From Nitrospirota bacterium (GTDB taxonomy: Bacteria; Nitrospirota; Thermodesulfovibrionia; Thermodesulfovibrionales; JdFR-85), in the NCBI GenBank assembly GCA_013151785.1, contig JAADHP010000295.1, positions 1 to 6,433 of the forward strand: a stretch of DNA of 6,433 bases, read 5' to 3'. Below, one piece after another: positions 4,985 through 6,433 of this stretch. Within the stretch, counting starts at the first letter, position 1. Each line of letters starts with the position of its first letter. The notes under the pieces are model-generated. The model ran no database searches, was not told the origin of the DNA, and was given only the letters and a program-made list of their open reading frames with translations. Position numbers and translations under genes: made by a program.

Positions 4985-6433
<1,449 letters not shown>

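Overview
This is bacterial chromosomal DNA of moderate-to-low GC. Sampled lines of the plus-strand genes run at roughly 27-38% GC. The katG end is visibly richer, about 43-58% on sampled lines. Strong Shine-Dalgarno sites, E. coli-like -35/-10 boxes, an HDOD protein, an Smr protein and a candidate sigma-54 promoter suggest a Gram-negative, environmental bacterium. A deltaproteobacterial or Nitrospirota-type lineage would fit, but that assignment is inference and no phylogenetic marker gene is present.

Layout. (1) Positions 1-319, minus strand: the N-terminal 106 codons of a small glycine-rich membrane protein of unknown function, cut by the window edge. Upstream lie a candidate sigma-54 -24/-12 promoter and an inverted repeat that could be an activator site. 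(2) Positions 564-3764, plus strand: four closely spaced genes that look like one operon, comprising endonuclease V (nfi), an Smr-domain protein, a degenerate histidine-kinase-like module fused to an intact receiver domain, and an HDOD protein overlapping it by 4 bp. The nfi promoter sits so close to the ATG that the message is probably leaderless. (3) Positions 3801-4416, plus strand: a TetR/AcrR repressor. Its promoter also predicts a leaderless message and holds a GACC-N4-GGTC dyad between the -35 and -10 boxes, the expected place for an autoregulatory operator. (4) Positions 4417-4984: about 570 bp without a convincing gene, between convergent tetR and katG. It is rich in structure: an 11-bp perfect hairpin, a C-rich/G-quadruplex-capable block, a bulged hairpin, a 14-bp perfect inverted repeat whose similarity extends to about 36 bp, and a degenerate heptamer tandem repeat. 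(5) Positions 4985-6433, minus strand: the C-terminal 482 residues of catalase-peroxidase KatG, cut by the window edge just upstream of the proximal haem histidine.

How the genes may work together. EndoV acts on deaminated (inosine) nucleic acid. Smr proteins act on DNA or on mRNA at collided ribosomes. The receiver and HDOD proteins are a translationally coupled signalling pair. Together the operon looks like nucleic-acid damage handling joined to a regulatory output, though that link is inference from gene order only. KatG supplies peroxide defence on the opposite strand. No complete mobile element, CRISPR array, tRNA or rRNA was recognised. The most notable points are the kinase-dead-looking sensor/receiver plus HDOD pair, the two predicted leaderless messages, and the repeat-dense convergent intergenic region.
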